From Maricaulis salignorans (lineage in GTDB: Bacteria > Pseudomonadota > Alphaproteobacteria > Caulobacterales > Aquidulcibacteraceae), in assembly GCA_945891505.1 (NCBI GenBank), contig CAMDDL010000009.1, forward strand, positions 23,053 to 87,052: 64,000 nt of DNA. The letters are read 5' to 3'. Under the pieces are notes generated by a model, which worked only from the letters and a program-made list of their open reading frames with translations, was not told where the DNA came from and made no database searches. Within the stretch, counting starts at the first letter, position 1. The number at the start of each line of letters is the position of its first letter. Both the position numbers and the translations under genes were made by a program. Shown piece after piece: positions 55,661 through 64,000 of this stretch.

Positions 55661-56380
55661 ATGCCGATTTTAGTCCTTTCCCTTATTATTCAGATCGCTT
55701 TGATCATGCATGTCATCCGAACTGGGCGACCCAATGGGTGGATATTCTTAATTCTTTTTGCACCAGGCATTGGCTCAGCCATCTATGTCTTGATGGAGAT
55801 CCTACCCAGTACAGGCATTTTTCCATCTTTTCGCAAAGCTGAGCAAAAGGTGATTAAAGCCTTGGACCCGACTCGGGAATTGCGGGCTGCTCAAGAAGCT
55901 TTTGACTTAACTCCAACCGTCGGCAATCGCCTTCGCCTAGCCGATGCTAGCGTCGAGATGGGGGATTTTGCCAATGCTGAAAGGCTCTATAAGGACTGCC
56001 TAGAGGGACAATTTGTTGACGACCCCACCGTCCTTCTCGGGCATGCGCGCACATTGGTCGAACTTGGTCGCAACCAAGAAGCGCTTAATCGCATCAACCA
56101 ATTGCGTGTTTTAGGCCGCGAGGGTCCCGCTGAGGCCCTCATCTTCGCGCGTGCAGCTGAAGCTTTAGGGCAAGATGAGGATGCAGAGGAGGCCTACGCC
56201 TTTGCATCACCGCGCATCCCGACACTGGAGGCCCATGCTCGCTATATCCGCTTTCTGCGTCATGTCGGCAAAGACGTAGACGCCACGCGCGAGCTGCAAG
56301 AGTTCGACGTGCGCCTATCTCGCGTTCCCCGCCATTTCCAGTCAGGCGCGCGCAAGTGGCGGACGTTCGCGGTTGCATAA
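55661..56380 (+). CDS. Membrane-anchored TPR protein
   Basis: A 239-residue protein. Two N-terminal helices (ILVLSLIIQIALIMHVIRTGRPNGW and IFLILFAPGIGSAIYVLMEIL) resemble the PLD-nuclease N-terminal membrane module of cardiolipin synthases. A cytoplasmic domain with TPR-like repeats (RLADASVEMGDFANAERLYKDCLEG; LLGHARTLVELGRNQEALNRINQL) follows. No phospholipase HKD motif exists. A divergent-TPR family of this form is known but uncharacterised. ATG at 55661 is preferred; the frame extends 14 codons upstream. Confidence 0.78.
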   Translation: MPILVLSLIIQIALIMHVIRTGRPNGWIFLILFAPGIGSAIYVLMEILPSTGIFPSFRKAEQKVIKALDPTRELRAAQEAFDLTPTVGNRLRLADASVEMGDFANAERLYKDCLEGQFVDDPTVLLGHARTLVELGRNQEALNRINQLRVLGREGPAEALIFARAAEALGQDEDAEEAYAFASPRIPTLEAHARYIRFLRHVGKDVDATRELQEFDVRLSRVPRHFQSGARKWRTFAVA

Positions 56381-56486
56381 GCCCTGCCATTGATGGATGC
56401 TTTTAAGCGGCAAACTGTCTAAGACACGGCACGCTTTTCTCGCGCGGTCATTCAGCGCGCCATCATTGATAAGAAAGACCTCCATC

Positions 56487-57584
56487 ATGGGATTCAAATG
56501 TGGCATCGTGGGCCTGCCCAATGTTGGCAAGTCCACCCTGTTTAATGCTCTCACCAAGACGGCAGCCGCGCAGGCCGCTAATTATCCATTTTGCACGATT
56601 GAGCCCAATGTGGGTGAAGTGGCAGTGCCAGAGCCGCGCTTAAACGCGCTGGCCGCAATTGCCACGTCGAAGGAAATCATCCCAGCGCGGATGAATTTCG
56701 TCGATATCGCAGGTCTGGTGCGGGGAGCCTCGAAGGGCGAAGGCTTGGGCAATCAGTTTCTCGCGAACATTCGTGAGTGCGATGCCATCACTTATGTCAC
56801 CCGTTGCTTTGTCGATGACGATATCACCCATGTCGAAGGCCGCATCGACCCCCTCGCCGATCTGGAAACGGTGGAAACCGAATTGATGTTGGCGGATTTG
56901 GAGAGCCTTGAAAAGCGCATTCCCAATCTCGAGAAAAAGGCCAAGCAAAGCGATAAGGACGCGAAGCTGACGCTGGAATTGTGCATCGAAGCTAAGAAAT
57001 TGCTCGATGAAGGCAAGCCCGCCCGCTTGTTTGTGCCTGCCAAGGAAGACCAAAAAGCCTATGACATGTTGCAGCTGTTGACGGCTAAACCCGTTCTCTA
57101 TGTCTGCAATGTGGACGAAGGCTCTGCTGCGACCGGCAATGAATATTCCGCCAAGGTAGAGGCCTATGCCCAAGCACATAAAGCCACCGCCGTGGTCATC
57201 TGCGCGCAGATGGAAGCAGAGCTTGCGGCGCTGGATGATGAAGAGGCGGCCGAATATCTCGAAGCGGCTGGCCTTGATGAGCCCGGCCTGAATAAGTTGA
57301 TCCGCTCCGGCTACAGCCTCTTGGGCCTGCAAACCTATTTCACCGTCGGCCCAAAAGAGGCGCGCGCTTGGACCATTCATTGCGGCTGGACAGCACCAAA
57401 GTCAGCCGGTGTAATCCATGGCGACTTTGAAAAGGGCTTTATCCGCGCCGAAACCATCGCCTATGAGGATTACGTCGCTTTCAAAGGTGAAAGCGGCGCG
57501 AAAGAAGCTGGCAAGATGCGGTTGGAAGGTAAGGAATACATCGTGAAAGACGGCGATGTTATGCATTTCCGCTTCACATCCTAA
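56487..57584 (+). CDS. ychF: Redox-regulated ATPase YchF
   Basis: A 365-residue Obg-family P-loop protein (OLA1 type) that prefers ATP and binds ribosomes. [62 protein letters not shown] and the C-terminal TGS domain ([32 protein letters not shown]) are seen. The ATG at 56487 gives the normal length; 30 upstream in-frame codons are not conserved. Confidence 0.97.
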   Translation: MGFKCGIVGLPNVGKSTLFNALTKTAAAQAANYPFCTIEPNVGEVAVPEPRLNALAAIATSKEIIPARMNFVDIAGLVRGASKGEGLGNQFLANIRECDAITYVTRCFVDDDITHVEGRIDPLADLETVETELMLADLESLEKRIPNLEKKAKQSDKDAKLTLELCIEAKKLLDEGKPARLFVPAKEDQKAYDMLQLLTAKPVLYVCNVDEGSAATGNEYSAKVEAYAQAHKATAVVICAQMEAELAALDDEEAAEYLEAAGLDEPGLNKLIRSGYSLLGLQTYFTVGPKEARAWTIHCGWTAPKSAGVIHGDFEKGFIRAETIAYEDYVAFKGESGAKEAGKMRLEGKEYIVKDGDVMHFRFTS

Positions 57585-57604
57585 GCGCCCGCTTTAGCGG
57601 GTGC
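57585..57604. terminator. Stem-loop between ychF and SGNH hydrolase gene
   Basis: GCGCCCGC-TTTA-GCGGGTGC: an 8-bp stem with one G-T pair and a 4-nt loop. It starts one base after the ychF stop and covers the stop of the convergent gene, a compact bidirectional transcript end. Confidence 0.5.
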
Positions 57605-58484
57605 GATCTGCTGCGATAGCTGCCACCAAAACATCACGCCACACGGCATAGCCCGCCTCAGATGGGTGCAGGCCGTCATAGAACAGGGCTTTATTCTGGG
57701 CCCCCTCGGCTGTGACGAAGTGCGGATAGAGGTCCACAAAGGTGATGTAGGCCTTTTGTGGCCCTTGCTCGGCAAAGGCTTTGAGTTCACGGTTGACGGG
57801 GACGACGATATCCTTGGTGCGTGCCACTTCTTGGGTTGGCATCAGGGACTGCAGGATGATCCGTGCTTTGGGTTGGCGCGCATGGACGGAAGCCACCAAG
57901 GCCTTGACCCCTGCGACAATGCTGGCGTCAGCCGGGGCTTCACTGGCCCAAGAATTATTGATCCCGGCCAGAATGACCACATAGTCTGGCGTTAAGCTGG
58001 GATGATCGAGTTGGCCCAGCCCACCTTGGTCCTTGGGCTGGATGCGATAGAGCATATGCTCAATCCGGTCGCCAGAAATGCCGAGATTGATGGCTTTCAA
58101 GACGGGGTCTTGACCTGAGAAAGTTGCATCCCAAACGGACCGGCCATTTTTTATACCCGGAAACCACAAATTGTCGCCCATCAGGAAAAAATCGGTGATG
58201 GAATCGCCCAAGAACACAAGGCGATACTGCGACAGTCCCTGCGTGTCCGCCAATTGCGCTTCCATAGAGGCCAAACGGCTTTGCCAATATTCGACGCGAG
58301 CTTCAGGTTTGGTAGACTTAAACTGCGCTTGGGCTAAGTGCGGGGAAGCCAGCAAGAGCACGGGCAGATACATCAGCCCCAAAAGGCGAAGTAAGCCGAA
58401 AGCGTGGCTAACGCGCAGAAAGTCTGTCAAGATTGTTTCCTCTTGATCGGGTTTAGCCCCGATAGATGTTGGCTTCGCCACCAA
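57594..58484 (-). CDS. Secreted SGNH/GDSL family hydrolase
   Basis: A 296-residue esterase-fold protein. A hydrophobic signal segment (LLRLLGLMYLPVLLLASPHLAQAQ) precedes the SGNH domain: block I VFLGDSITDFF (Ser95), Gly in LGISGDRIEHML, Asn in ILAGINNSW and block V YDGLHPSEAGY (Asp270, His273). The layout resembles PAF-acetylhydrolase or acetyl-xylan/sialate esterases; substrate unknown. The start used lies 32 bp inside the upstream protease gene; a later start (for example ATG at 58373) would shorten the signal region. Confidence 0.82.
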   Translation of the reverse strand: MVAKPTSIGAKPDQEETILTDFLRVSHAFGLLRLLGLMYLPVLLLASPHLAQAQFKSTKPEARVEYWQSRLASMEAQLADTQGLSQYRLVFLGDSITDFFLMGDNLWFPGIKNGRSVWDATFSGQDPVLKAINLGISGDRIEHMLYRIQPKDQGGLGQLDHPSLTPDYVVILAGINNSWASEAPADASIVAGVKALVASVHARQPKARIILQSLMPTQEVARTKDIVVPVNRELKAFAEQGPQKAYITFVDLYPHFVTAEGAQNKALFYDGLHPSEAGYAVWRDVLVAAIAADRTR

Positions 58485-59430
58485 CTAAGCTGGAGAGCAA
58501 TTGTAGCTCTACCTCACGACGGCGATAATCCACGACCAGTGTCTCGACTTGGCTCAAGATATCCATGCCGACCAACATGGCCGGCGTATTCTCAAGACCC
58601 CACAGCTTAAAGACTGGCGCATCAGCTGCCACCACCGTTATGCGCCGAATGACTAAGCCGATCATCTCGATCTGAGACAAATTCGCCCACACCCCGTTCA
58701 GTTGTTGATTCGTGACGCCAAGAATAACGGGCGCCTCTTCAGACCTAGGCCGGCGCCGTGCTCGCGCATTGAGGGCTGCCAGCATCGGCATATTGATAAT
58801 CGTCGTATCCCCGCCAGTGTCCAAAATACATTTGGACCGGAGGCTACCCACGCGCCCATCTGCCTCAATCAACAGGCCATGGCGCAGTTTAACACCGACT
58901 GAGATCGGCAATCTGCGCGGACGCCTCGTGTTTGCGGGTTCAAGGTCTACGGTCTTGCGGCTGAAATTGAACCGCACCCGGCGGTTGGCAAACATGTCCA
59001 TACCGAGGATCCCGTCGAGCTTATCCAAAGCCGGTGCATCAATAATCGCCACAGACAGATTGTTTGACACGCTGCGTCCAGTCTCAATCTGTTGAACGCG
59101 GGCAAACCGAGCTTCGCTGCTTCCCGTCACCCCATGCACCGTTCGCATCGGCAATTCAGGAAGTTCCAAGGCCTTCGCCACGCGAGGGCTTAGCACCGAG
59201 GTGTTGGAGCCGGTATCGACCACAAATTTGAAGGGACCTTGGCCGTTCAGCTTCACCTCTGCCGTTGGGCGACCATAGAGATCAATCCACGTCTGCAAGG
59301 TTACGATCGGGGTCTGCCCGGTCACGGTTACGGTTTCGGACGGGGCCTGTGGGGCCTTTTGGGCGAGAGCTGGGCCTGCCATGCTGAATCCAACCAGACC
59401 AGAGACCACTTCGCGACGCTTCAGTTCCAT
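58453..59430 (-). CDS. Secreted retropepsin-like aspartyl protease, two domains
   Basis: A 325-residue protein with a Tat-like signal (MELKRREVVSGLVGFSMAGPALAQ). Two retropepsin-like domains each carry an active-site triplet: FVVDTGSNTS (Asp72) and CILDTGGDTT (Asp204). Each half ends with the hydrophobic-Gly motif (GILGMDMF; MLVGMDIL). One chain thus supplies both aspartates, as in pepsin, whereas retroviral enzymes dimerise. Downstream SGNH gene overlaps its 3' end by 32 bp, suggesting co-expression. Substrate unknown. Confidence 0.85.
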   Translation of the reverse strand: MELKRREVVSGLVGFSMAGPALAQKAPQAPSETVTVTGQTPIVTLQTWIDLYGRPTAEVKLNGQGPFKFVVDTGSNTSVLSPRVAKALELPELPMRTVHGVTGSSEARFARVQQIETGRSVSNNLSVAIIDAPALDKLDGILGMDMFANRRVRFNFSRKTVDLEPANTRRPRRLPISVGVKLRHGLLIEADGRVGSLRSKCILDTGGDTTIINMPMLAALNARARRRPRSEEAPVILGVTNQQLNGVWANLSQIEMIGLVIRRITVVAADAPVFKLWGLENTPAMLVGMDILSQVETLVVDYRRREVELQLLSSLVGGEANIYRG

Positions 59431-59526
59431 GCCTTACCCCTTTGGTTCGCCATAGACGACAAGGATCAGATCATGGACCAGTTTTCCAAAAAGGGAAGGC
59501 TGGTAATCCTGCGCGCTAACGTCTGC

Positions 59527-60411
59527 CTAGGTCATGGCCCGCCTGCCGAAGCCCCCTGTCGCAGGCAGACCCTGACTTTTGCGCAACCCCTCCCCCGCCG
59601 CTGGTCCAGCCTCGATCCGCAAAAGCATAATGGGCTTGGGATTCAGGTGACCGCGATCGCGTAGGCGCAACCGCACAAAATCATGATCAGGGACATAAAG
59701 CGGCATATCATCGAACACAGGCGGCCCATGCAAAATCAGAAAGTCCGTCACGGCCTGGACGCGCTTTTCGATCTCCGCCTGCGGCAGAATGGAGGCAACT
59801 GTCTCCAACTCGCGACCAAAAAACGGTGCGAGGCCCTTTGAACCGAGGATCAGACTTGGCCTTCCCTGCGGGCTAAGCGGCCCCTCACAGCGGTGCCAAG
59901 TCAGCCAATGCCCCACTTTGATCTCTGGAATGGTCAGCCGCAGGCCCGCACGTTGAAAGGCCTGCGGCTCGATACTGACTTGGCCTGTTTTCCAGATGAT
60001 TTCTTCAACCGGGACAATGGAAATCAGAGCCGTCGCCACCATACTTACGGCAGCCGCAGCAGCCAGCGCTTCGGCGGGGTGGTTAACATCTTGCTCTGAC
60101 CGCACAACGACATGCGAGTGAGGCTTGGGGTGATTTGCCCGTAACCCGAACCAAGCTGGACAAACCATGTCGAGGGCTTCGCTTGTGCCAAGATTGGGCG
60201 GGCCGGGACAGAGGTGCACAGAGATAATGTTTGGGCCAACTGCCAACAAGCATGGCACCCCTTCTCCACCCTCCGCAAAGCCGCCAGCCCGTACAACCCG
60301 TAACTTGGACGTCAGCGATGGGAACAAGCCACTTACCCCTGCCAAGATTTGGTCATGGGCAAAGTCAACATTGTGCGTCAAGGGTAGTAAGGCGACAAAG
60401 CGTTCACGCAT
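59527..60411 (-). CDS. Hypothetical protein, possibly DUF4261-like
   Basis: A 294-residue protein starting RERFVALLPLTHNVDFAHDQI. I see no signal peptide, though AAAAAVSMVATALISIVPVEE is hydrophobic and could be a buried helix. The pattern of a first beta strand, a HPKPHSHVVV segment, an Ala-rich helix and a later MLLRIE near the end is reminiscent of DUF4261, but this is from memory and weak. ATG with GGGAG 8 nt upstream beats the TTG seven codons earlier. The gene is flanked by about 100 and 200 bp of non-coding DNA and looks monocistronic. Confidence 0.6.
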   Translation of the reverse strand: MRERFVALLPLTHNVDFAHDQILAGVSGLFPSLTSKLRVVRAGGFAEGGEGVPCLLAVGPNIISVHLCPGPPNLGTSEALDMVCPAWFGLRANHPKPHSHVVVRSEQDVNHPAEALAAAAAVSMVATALISIVPVEEIIWKTGQVSIEPQAFQRAGLRLTIPEIKVGHWLTWHRCEGPLSPQGRPSLILGSKGLAPFFGRELETVASILPQAEIEKRVQAVTDFLILHGPPVFDDMPLYVPDHDFVRLRLRDRGHLNPKPIMLLRIEAGPAAGEGLRKSQGLPATGGFGRRAMT

Positions 60412-60609
60412 CTCGATGGCTCCCACGTACAAAAAGAGCCTCAGTGCTCTTCCGAAGTGGGTTGGATGATGACTTAAGCCCCGGTCGTCATCCCAACCAA
60501 TTGGGAGTATGGCGGCGACGGCTTACAAAGGTCCTAAAAGCCGAGGTAAAATGCTATGTAACCCGCGGGAGACAAGCGAAATTCGTTCCCGGCATCAGCA
60601 AGCTTGAGC

Positions 60610-62025
60610 TTAAGCCAAAGCCTCTCGCAAACTTGTAATATCGGCCAGCTTTTGATGGAAATCAGACCAGTCGTCATCTTCTGCAATCTTGGCCCACAAA
60701 GCCTCAACTTCCTCAATCACAAGACTGACGGGCTCTGGAGCTTGGAAATAGGCATGCTGTAGTCGATCTGGGCGTTCTGGCTGGAAGTGGTCGAGCCACT
60801 TGAACCACGCCATGAAATCTTCACCTTGATAGAATGTGGCACGCGGGCCTGCTTGCGCGCGCGCCTCACTTGCAAGGCCCCCGAACCAATCATGAAAGAA
60901 CCCGTCCCATGAGACGCCGGATCGGGCCATGAACGCAAACATGGCATCCAGCATGGTTCGATTATCTTCTGCCTCGGCGGCAAACTGTAGGCCAAGCCGG
61001 CGAAGAAGTGCTGCCTGTTGGGCATGCGCAAAGGCGGGCGGATAAGCCCGCACAGCCTCGGTCAGGCCGTCTAGATCCCCAATCGGGGTCAAAGCGCCCG
61101 CCAATTGTTTCAGGTTCCACAAGCCCGCTTCGGGTTGCCGGCCATAGGCATAAAGTCCATTTTGATCGAAATAGGCGGCGGTGAAACTGCCGTCAGCCAC
61201 CGGCAAGAACCGCCAAGGGCCATAATCAAAGCTCTCGCCCGTCACGTTCATATTATCGGTATTTAGAACGCCATGCACAAAGCCTGAGGCCATCCAGCCT
61301 GCGACCATGTCGGCCGTCGCTAATGCTACTTCCCGTACCAGGCCTGCAGCCCGCTCGGGGCCTTCCAGCTCTTGCAAATGCGGATAATAGACCGCCACGC
61401 AATGATCGACCAAGGCGGTCAGCCGTTCGGGCGCTTCTAGAAAGGCATGGCGCTGAAACGTGCCAAAGCGGACATGGCTGTGCTGTAGCCTTACCAAGAC
61501 CGCGGAGCGCGTTGGTGAGGGTTCATCTGAGCGGATTAGATTTTCGCCAGTCTCGATCAGGCTCAAGGCCTTGGACGTAGTGACGCCCTGCGCCTCTAAC
61601 ATTTGGGCGGCCAACACTTCACGCACGCCGCCCTTCAGGGTTAGACAACCGTCGCCTTGGCGCGACCAAGGTGTTTGGCCAGAGCCCTTGGTGCCAAGGT
61701 CGAGTAAACGCCCAGCTTGATCCCGCAACTGGCCGAAGAGAAATCCCCGCCCATCGCCCAATTGCGGATTATAGGTGCGGAATTGATGGCCGTGATAGCG
61801 CATGGCCAAGGGCGGTTGCGCCATATCTGGCAAGGTCTCAAAGCGGCCGAAATGGGCAACCCATTCCTCATCGCTCAACGTCTCTAGGCCGACAGTTTCA
61901 GCAGCACGCTGATCACGCCAGACAAGCCGTTGCATCGGAAAGTCCGCCGCCGCAACAGGATCGGAAAACTCTGGGCCTAAGCCTGCAAATCGTGGATCGG
62001 GCTGATAGGCGGTGGAGACTGGCAT
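60610..62025 (-). CDS. selO: Protein adenylyltransferase SelO
   Basis: A 471-residue pseudokinase-fold enzyme (YdiU/SelO) that transfers AMP to Ser/Thr/Tyr of target proteins in the redox response. Family motifs: MRYHGHQFRTYNPQLGDGRGFLFGQ, LGTKGSGQTPWSRQGDGCLTLKGGVREVL, HVRFGTFQR, and VLNTDNMNVTGESFDYGPW with the metal-binding Asn/Asp. Slightly shorter than the 480-residue E. coli protein; like most bacterial SelO it has no selenocysteine near the end. Start codon overlaps the cobT stop (TGATG). Confidence 0.95.
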   Translation of the reverse strand: MPVSTAYQPDPRFAGLGPEFSDPVAAADFPMQRLVWRDQRAAETVGLETLSDEEWVAHFGRFETLPDMAQPPLAMRYHGHQFRTYNPQLGDGRGFLFGQLRDQAGRLLDLGTKGSGQTPWSRQGDGCLTLKGGVREVLAAQMLEAQGVTTSKALSLIETGENLIRSDEPSPTRSAVLVRLQHSHVRFGTFQRHAFLEAPERLTALVDHCVAVYYPHLQELEGPERAAGLVREVALATADMVAGWMASGFVHGVLNTDNMNVTGESFDYGPWRFLPVADGSFTAAYFDQNGLYAYGRQPEAGLWNLKQLAGALTPIGDLDGLTEAVRAYPPAFAHAQQAALLRRLGLQFAAEAEDNRTMLDAMFAFMARSGVSWDGFFHDWFGGLASEARAQAGPRATFYQGEDFMAWFKWLDHFQPERPDRLQHAYFQAPEPVSLVIEEVEALWAKIAEDDDWSDFHQKLADITSLREALA

Positions 62026-63062
62026 CAGCTTTGAGGCCCCGCAACACCAGCCTCAGCAAAGGTTGCCATACCTGCATTGCACGCAACGGCTGACTTGATG
62101 ATTTGGACCGCGAGGGCGCCACCCGTCCCCTCACCCAAGCGCATGCCAAGGTCCAAGATGGGCTGCTTGCCCAAGCGGGCCAAAAGCGCGCGGTGGCCGG
62201 GCTCTGCCGAGACATGGCCAGCTATACAATGATCCAGCGCTTCTGGGTTCATCCGGTGGAGAATTGCCGCTGCGGCTGCAACCATAAAGCCGTCCAGCAC
62301 AACCGGCACGCGCTGTAAACGCGCTGCCAGAATGGCGCCAGCAATGGCGGCAAACTCACGCCCGCCGATGCGCGCAAGCACTTTCAACGGGTCATCGCGA
62401 TCAGCACCTAGGCGCGCCACAGCAGCTTCGACTGCCTCACGCTTTGCCGCCAAGGCTTGGCCCTCAACTCCAGTCCCGGGCCCAGTCCAGTCGCCGGCTT
62501 CACCGCCATACAAGGCCAAGGCCAAAGCAGCCGCGACCGTCGTGTTGCCAATGCCAACTTCACCGAGGACCAAAAGGTCTGTCCCCTCGGCCAGCACTTC
62601 CATGCCATAGGCCATCGTGGCCACACATTCCTGCTCTGTCAGGGCATCGGCTTCAACAATATCTGGGGTAGGTCGTCCTACCGCCAAGTCATAGACTTTA
62701 AGGCCCGCGCCAGCTTGCTGTGCCAAGACGGAAATAGCTGCACCGCCAGCAGCCATCGCATCAATCATCTGCCGCGTGACTTCTTGTGGATAGGCAGATA
62801 CCCCCCGTGCGGCGACACCATGATCGCCAGCAAAGACTGCAATGATCGGTCGTGTCACCTGCGGCGGACTCTTGCCCGTCCAAGCCGACAGCCAATTGCT
62901 GATATCTTCCAAACGCCCCAAGGCACCTAGCGGCTTAATCAATTGGTTTTCGCGCCAAGCGGTGCGAGCACTCGCTTCTTCATCTCGATTAGGCAGGTCC
63001 CGCACCAAGGCGCGGATATCGTCAAAAGGCTGTTGGGGGGGTGCACAAGCATCATGGGGCAT
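62025..63062 (-). CDS. cobT: Nicotinate-nucleotide-dimethylbenzimidazole phosphoribosyltransferase
   Basis: A 345-residue enzyme that activates the lower ligand for cobalamin by making alpha-ribazole phosphate. LIKPLGALGRLEDISNWL, FAGDHGVAARGVSAYPQEVTRQM, LLVLGEVGIGNTTVAAALALALYGG and DLGMRLGEGTGGALAVQIIKSAV are CobT motifs, the last including the catalytic Glu. Divergent from cobS, the next enzyme in the pathway, and coupled to selO downstream. Confidence 0.97.
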   Translation of the reverse strand: MPHDACAPPQQPFDDIRALVRDLPNRDEEASARTAWRENQLIKPLGALGRLEDISNWLSAWTGKSPPQVTRPIIAVFAGDHGVAARGVSAYPQEVTRQMIDAMAAGGAAISVLAQQAGAGLKVYDLAVGRPTPDIVEADALTEQECVATMAYGMEVLAEGTDLLVLGEVGIGNTTVAAALALALYGGEAGDWTGPGTGVEGQALAAKREAVEAAVARLGADRDDPLKVLARIGGREFAAIAGAILAARLQRVPVVLDGFMVAAAAAILHRMNPEALDHCIAGHVSAEPGHRALLARLGKQPILDLGMRLGEGTGGALAVQIIKSAVACNAGMATFAEAGVAGPQS

Positions 63063-63270
63063 GTGGGTGATCTAGCGCGCATTCACCTTGCGAGAAAGGC
63101 CATGATACGAGGTAAAAGACAGCGCAAGTGGTGTTACCCCTGTGCGACTTCGGCGCCACAGTGTATAAGCCTCACTCAGACTTTAAGTATTATCATCTCG
63201 AAATTTCAATAGGTTCGTTTACAAGGTCCAAAAGACTTTCCAACAAAATAAGCCAAAGTTGAGTCGCGCC

Positions 63271-64000
63271 ATGCGCATTATTGATGACGCCAGAATTTGC
63301 TTGATATTCTTCACGCGTTTACCGGTGACTTGGCCGGAAGACTTGCCAAGGGAGCGTATTACGCGGGCCTTTCAGGCTGCGCCCGTTGCTGGCCTCGTGA
63401 CCGGTATCATCGGTGCACTGACATATGGGCTAGCCATGTGGTTGTTTAATGGCAGTGTCCATGTCGCGGCGACTTTGGCTGTGGCATCCCAAGTCGTCAC
63501 CACCGGCGCGTTCCATGAAGATGGCTTTGCGGATTTCTTTGATGGGGTCGGTGGAGGGAAGACGGTCACCGAGCGCCTTGCCATCATGCGCGATTCCCGC
63601 ATCGGCACCTTTGGCGGCGTCGCCCTTCTTTTGGCGATCATTCTCAAAATCTTTCTGGTGGCTGAAATTGCCCAACCTTGGCAGGCAGGCCTGTGCCTCA
63701 TCATTAGCGGAACTTTGGCACGCACCGCACTGGTCCATGTCATGACGCTGTTGAAGCCCGCTACTGACGACGGGATTTCCGCCTCCGCCGGACAACCCAC
63801 GGCAACCGAAGCGACTACCGCAACCATCATGGGGGCGGTGATCAGCGGCGTCTGTGTCATCCTTGCGTTTCAACTAAGCTTTCTTGGTCCCGCTGTCGGT
63901 GCCGTCATCGGCACCGTCTTGGGGGCTGGGGCGATTGCCTTGACTGCGCGCAAGCATTTGGGCGGTCAGACAGGCGACGCCTTGGGTGCAAGTGCGATCG
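63271..64000 (+). CDS. cobS: Adenosylcobinamide-GDP ribazoletransferase (3' partial)
   Basis: An integral membrane enzyme joining adenosylcobinamide-GDP and alpha-ribazole to finish cobalamin. RIIDDARICLIFFTRLPV at the start, hydrophobic helices, and the conserved acidic motif TTGAFHEDGFADFFDGVGGG and RDSRIGTFGGVALLLAI are present. LGGQTGDALGASAI marks the C-terminal conserved region. The frame runs off the window after 243 codons, with about 20 expected to be missing. Divergent from cobT across 208 bp. Confidence 0.95.
   Translation, partial: MRIIDDARICLIFFTRLPVTWPEDLPRERITRAFQAAPVAGLVTGIIGALTYGLAMWLFNGSVHVAATLAVASQVVTTGAFHEDGFADFFDGVGGGKTVTERLAIMRDSRIGTFGGVALLLAIILKIFLVAEIAQPWQAGLCLIISGTLARTALVHVMTLLKPATDDGISASAGQPTATEATTATIMGAVISGVCVILAFQLSFLGPAVGAVIGTVLGAGAIALTARKHLGGQTGDALGASAI

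Noticed and set aside
63063..63270. Possible cobalamin riboswitch between cobT and cobS
   Set aside because: The gap has some GC hairpin potential (CTGTG..CACAG near 63143-63164) but I find no B12-box-like consensus or the expected aptamer core on either strand.

Overview
The window is ordinary chromosomal DNA of an alphaproteobacterium, most likely from the Caulobacterales/Maricaulales side (Caulobacter, Hyphomonas and Maricaulis relatives). Support comes from a divK-pleD cell-cycle pair almost identical in motifs to the Caulobacter pair, a complex I NDUFA12-type subunit, a COX15-type heme A synthase, a CBP3-type cytochrome bc1 chaperone, a lipoyl-carrying PDH E1 beta, an alphaproteobacterial DNA polymerase IV with an N-terminal zinc-finger-like segment, and the plsX-fabH-ihfA-merR order. 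Genes are tightly packed, with many ATGA/TAATG junctions. I saw no prophage, insertion sequence or CRISPR array.

Layout. 1-3.8 kb: accB (cut by the window edge)-accC-aat on +, meeting a DUF2155 gene and an NDUFA12-like gene on -, with a 209-bp convergent overlap. 4-8.5 kb: a 916-residue protein that looks like a catalytically dead relative of the B12-dependent ribonucleotide reductase NrdJ, two secreted pentapeptide-repeat proteins and a TM2 protein. 8.8-15.4 kb (-): lysE-like, fabD-fabG-acpP-fabF, mltG, yicC, gmk. 15.7-25.9 kb (+): rpsF-rpsR-rplI with terminator, a hybrid histidine kinase, dnaB-alr-radA-cvpA-purF and an SDR. 26-33.6 kb (-): der, bamB, a membrane TPR protein, panB, lpdA, marC and a 59-codon ORF. 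33.7-41.9 kb: yegP (+), then ftsB, pdhA, a secreted unknown, pdhB and pdhC (-), with eno and ctaA also on -. 42-49.6 kb: DUF2842, tRNA-Pro(GGG), a GNAT protein, the merR-ihfA-fabH-plsX-CBP3 block, bamE, pleD and divK. 49.6-57.6 kb: dinB, msrB, a serine protease without signal peptide, a CYP153-type P450, a glyoxalase-fold protein, rplY-pth, a membrane TPR protein and ychF. 57.6-64 kb: SGNH esterase, double-domain retropepsin-like protease, an unknown gene, selO-cobT (-) and the start of cobS (+).

How the genes work together. Fatty-acid and phospholipid synthesis is spread over three blocks (accBC; fabD-G-acpP-fabF; fabH-plsX), with PDH supplying acetyl-CoA. Envelope assembly is represented by bamB, bamE, mltG and ftsB; cell-cycle signalling by divK and pleD; respiration by NDUFA12, ctaA and CBP3; late cobalamin assembly by cobT and cobS.

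The most interesting items are the NrdJ-like pseudoenzyme, the paired Cys-capped pentapeptide proteins, the unknown secreted protein between pdhA and pdhB, a promoter plus terminator-like leader in front of rplY, the stem-loops and REP-like repeat pairs found at most convergent gene junctions, the esterase/aspartyl protease pair, and the TGATG coupling of cobT to selO. None can be shown from sequence alone to be a new system; the NrdJ-like protein is the best candidate for undescribed biology.
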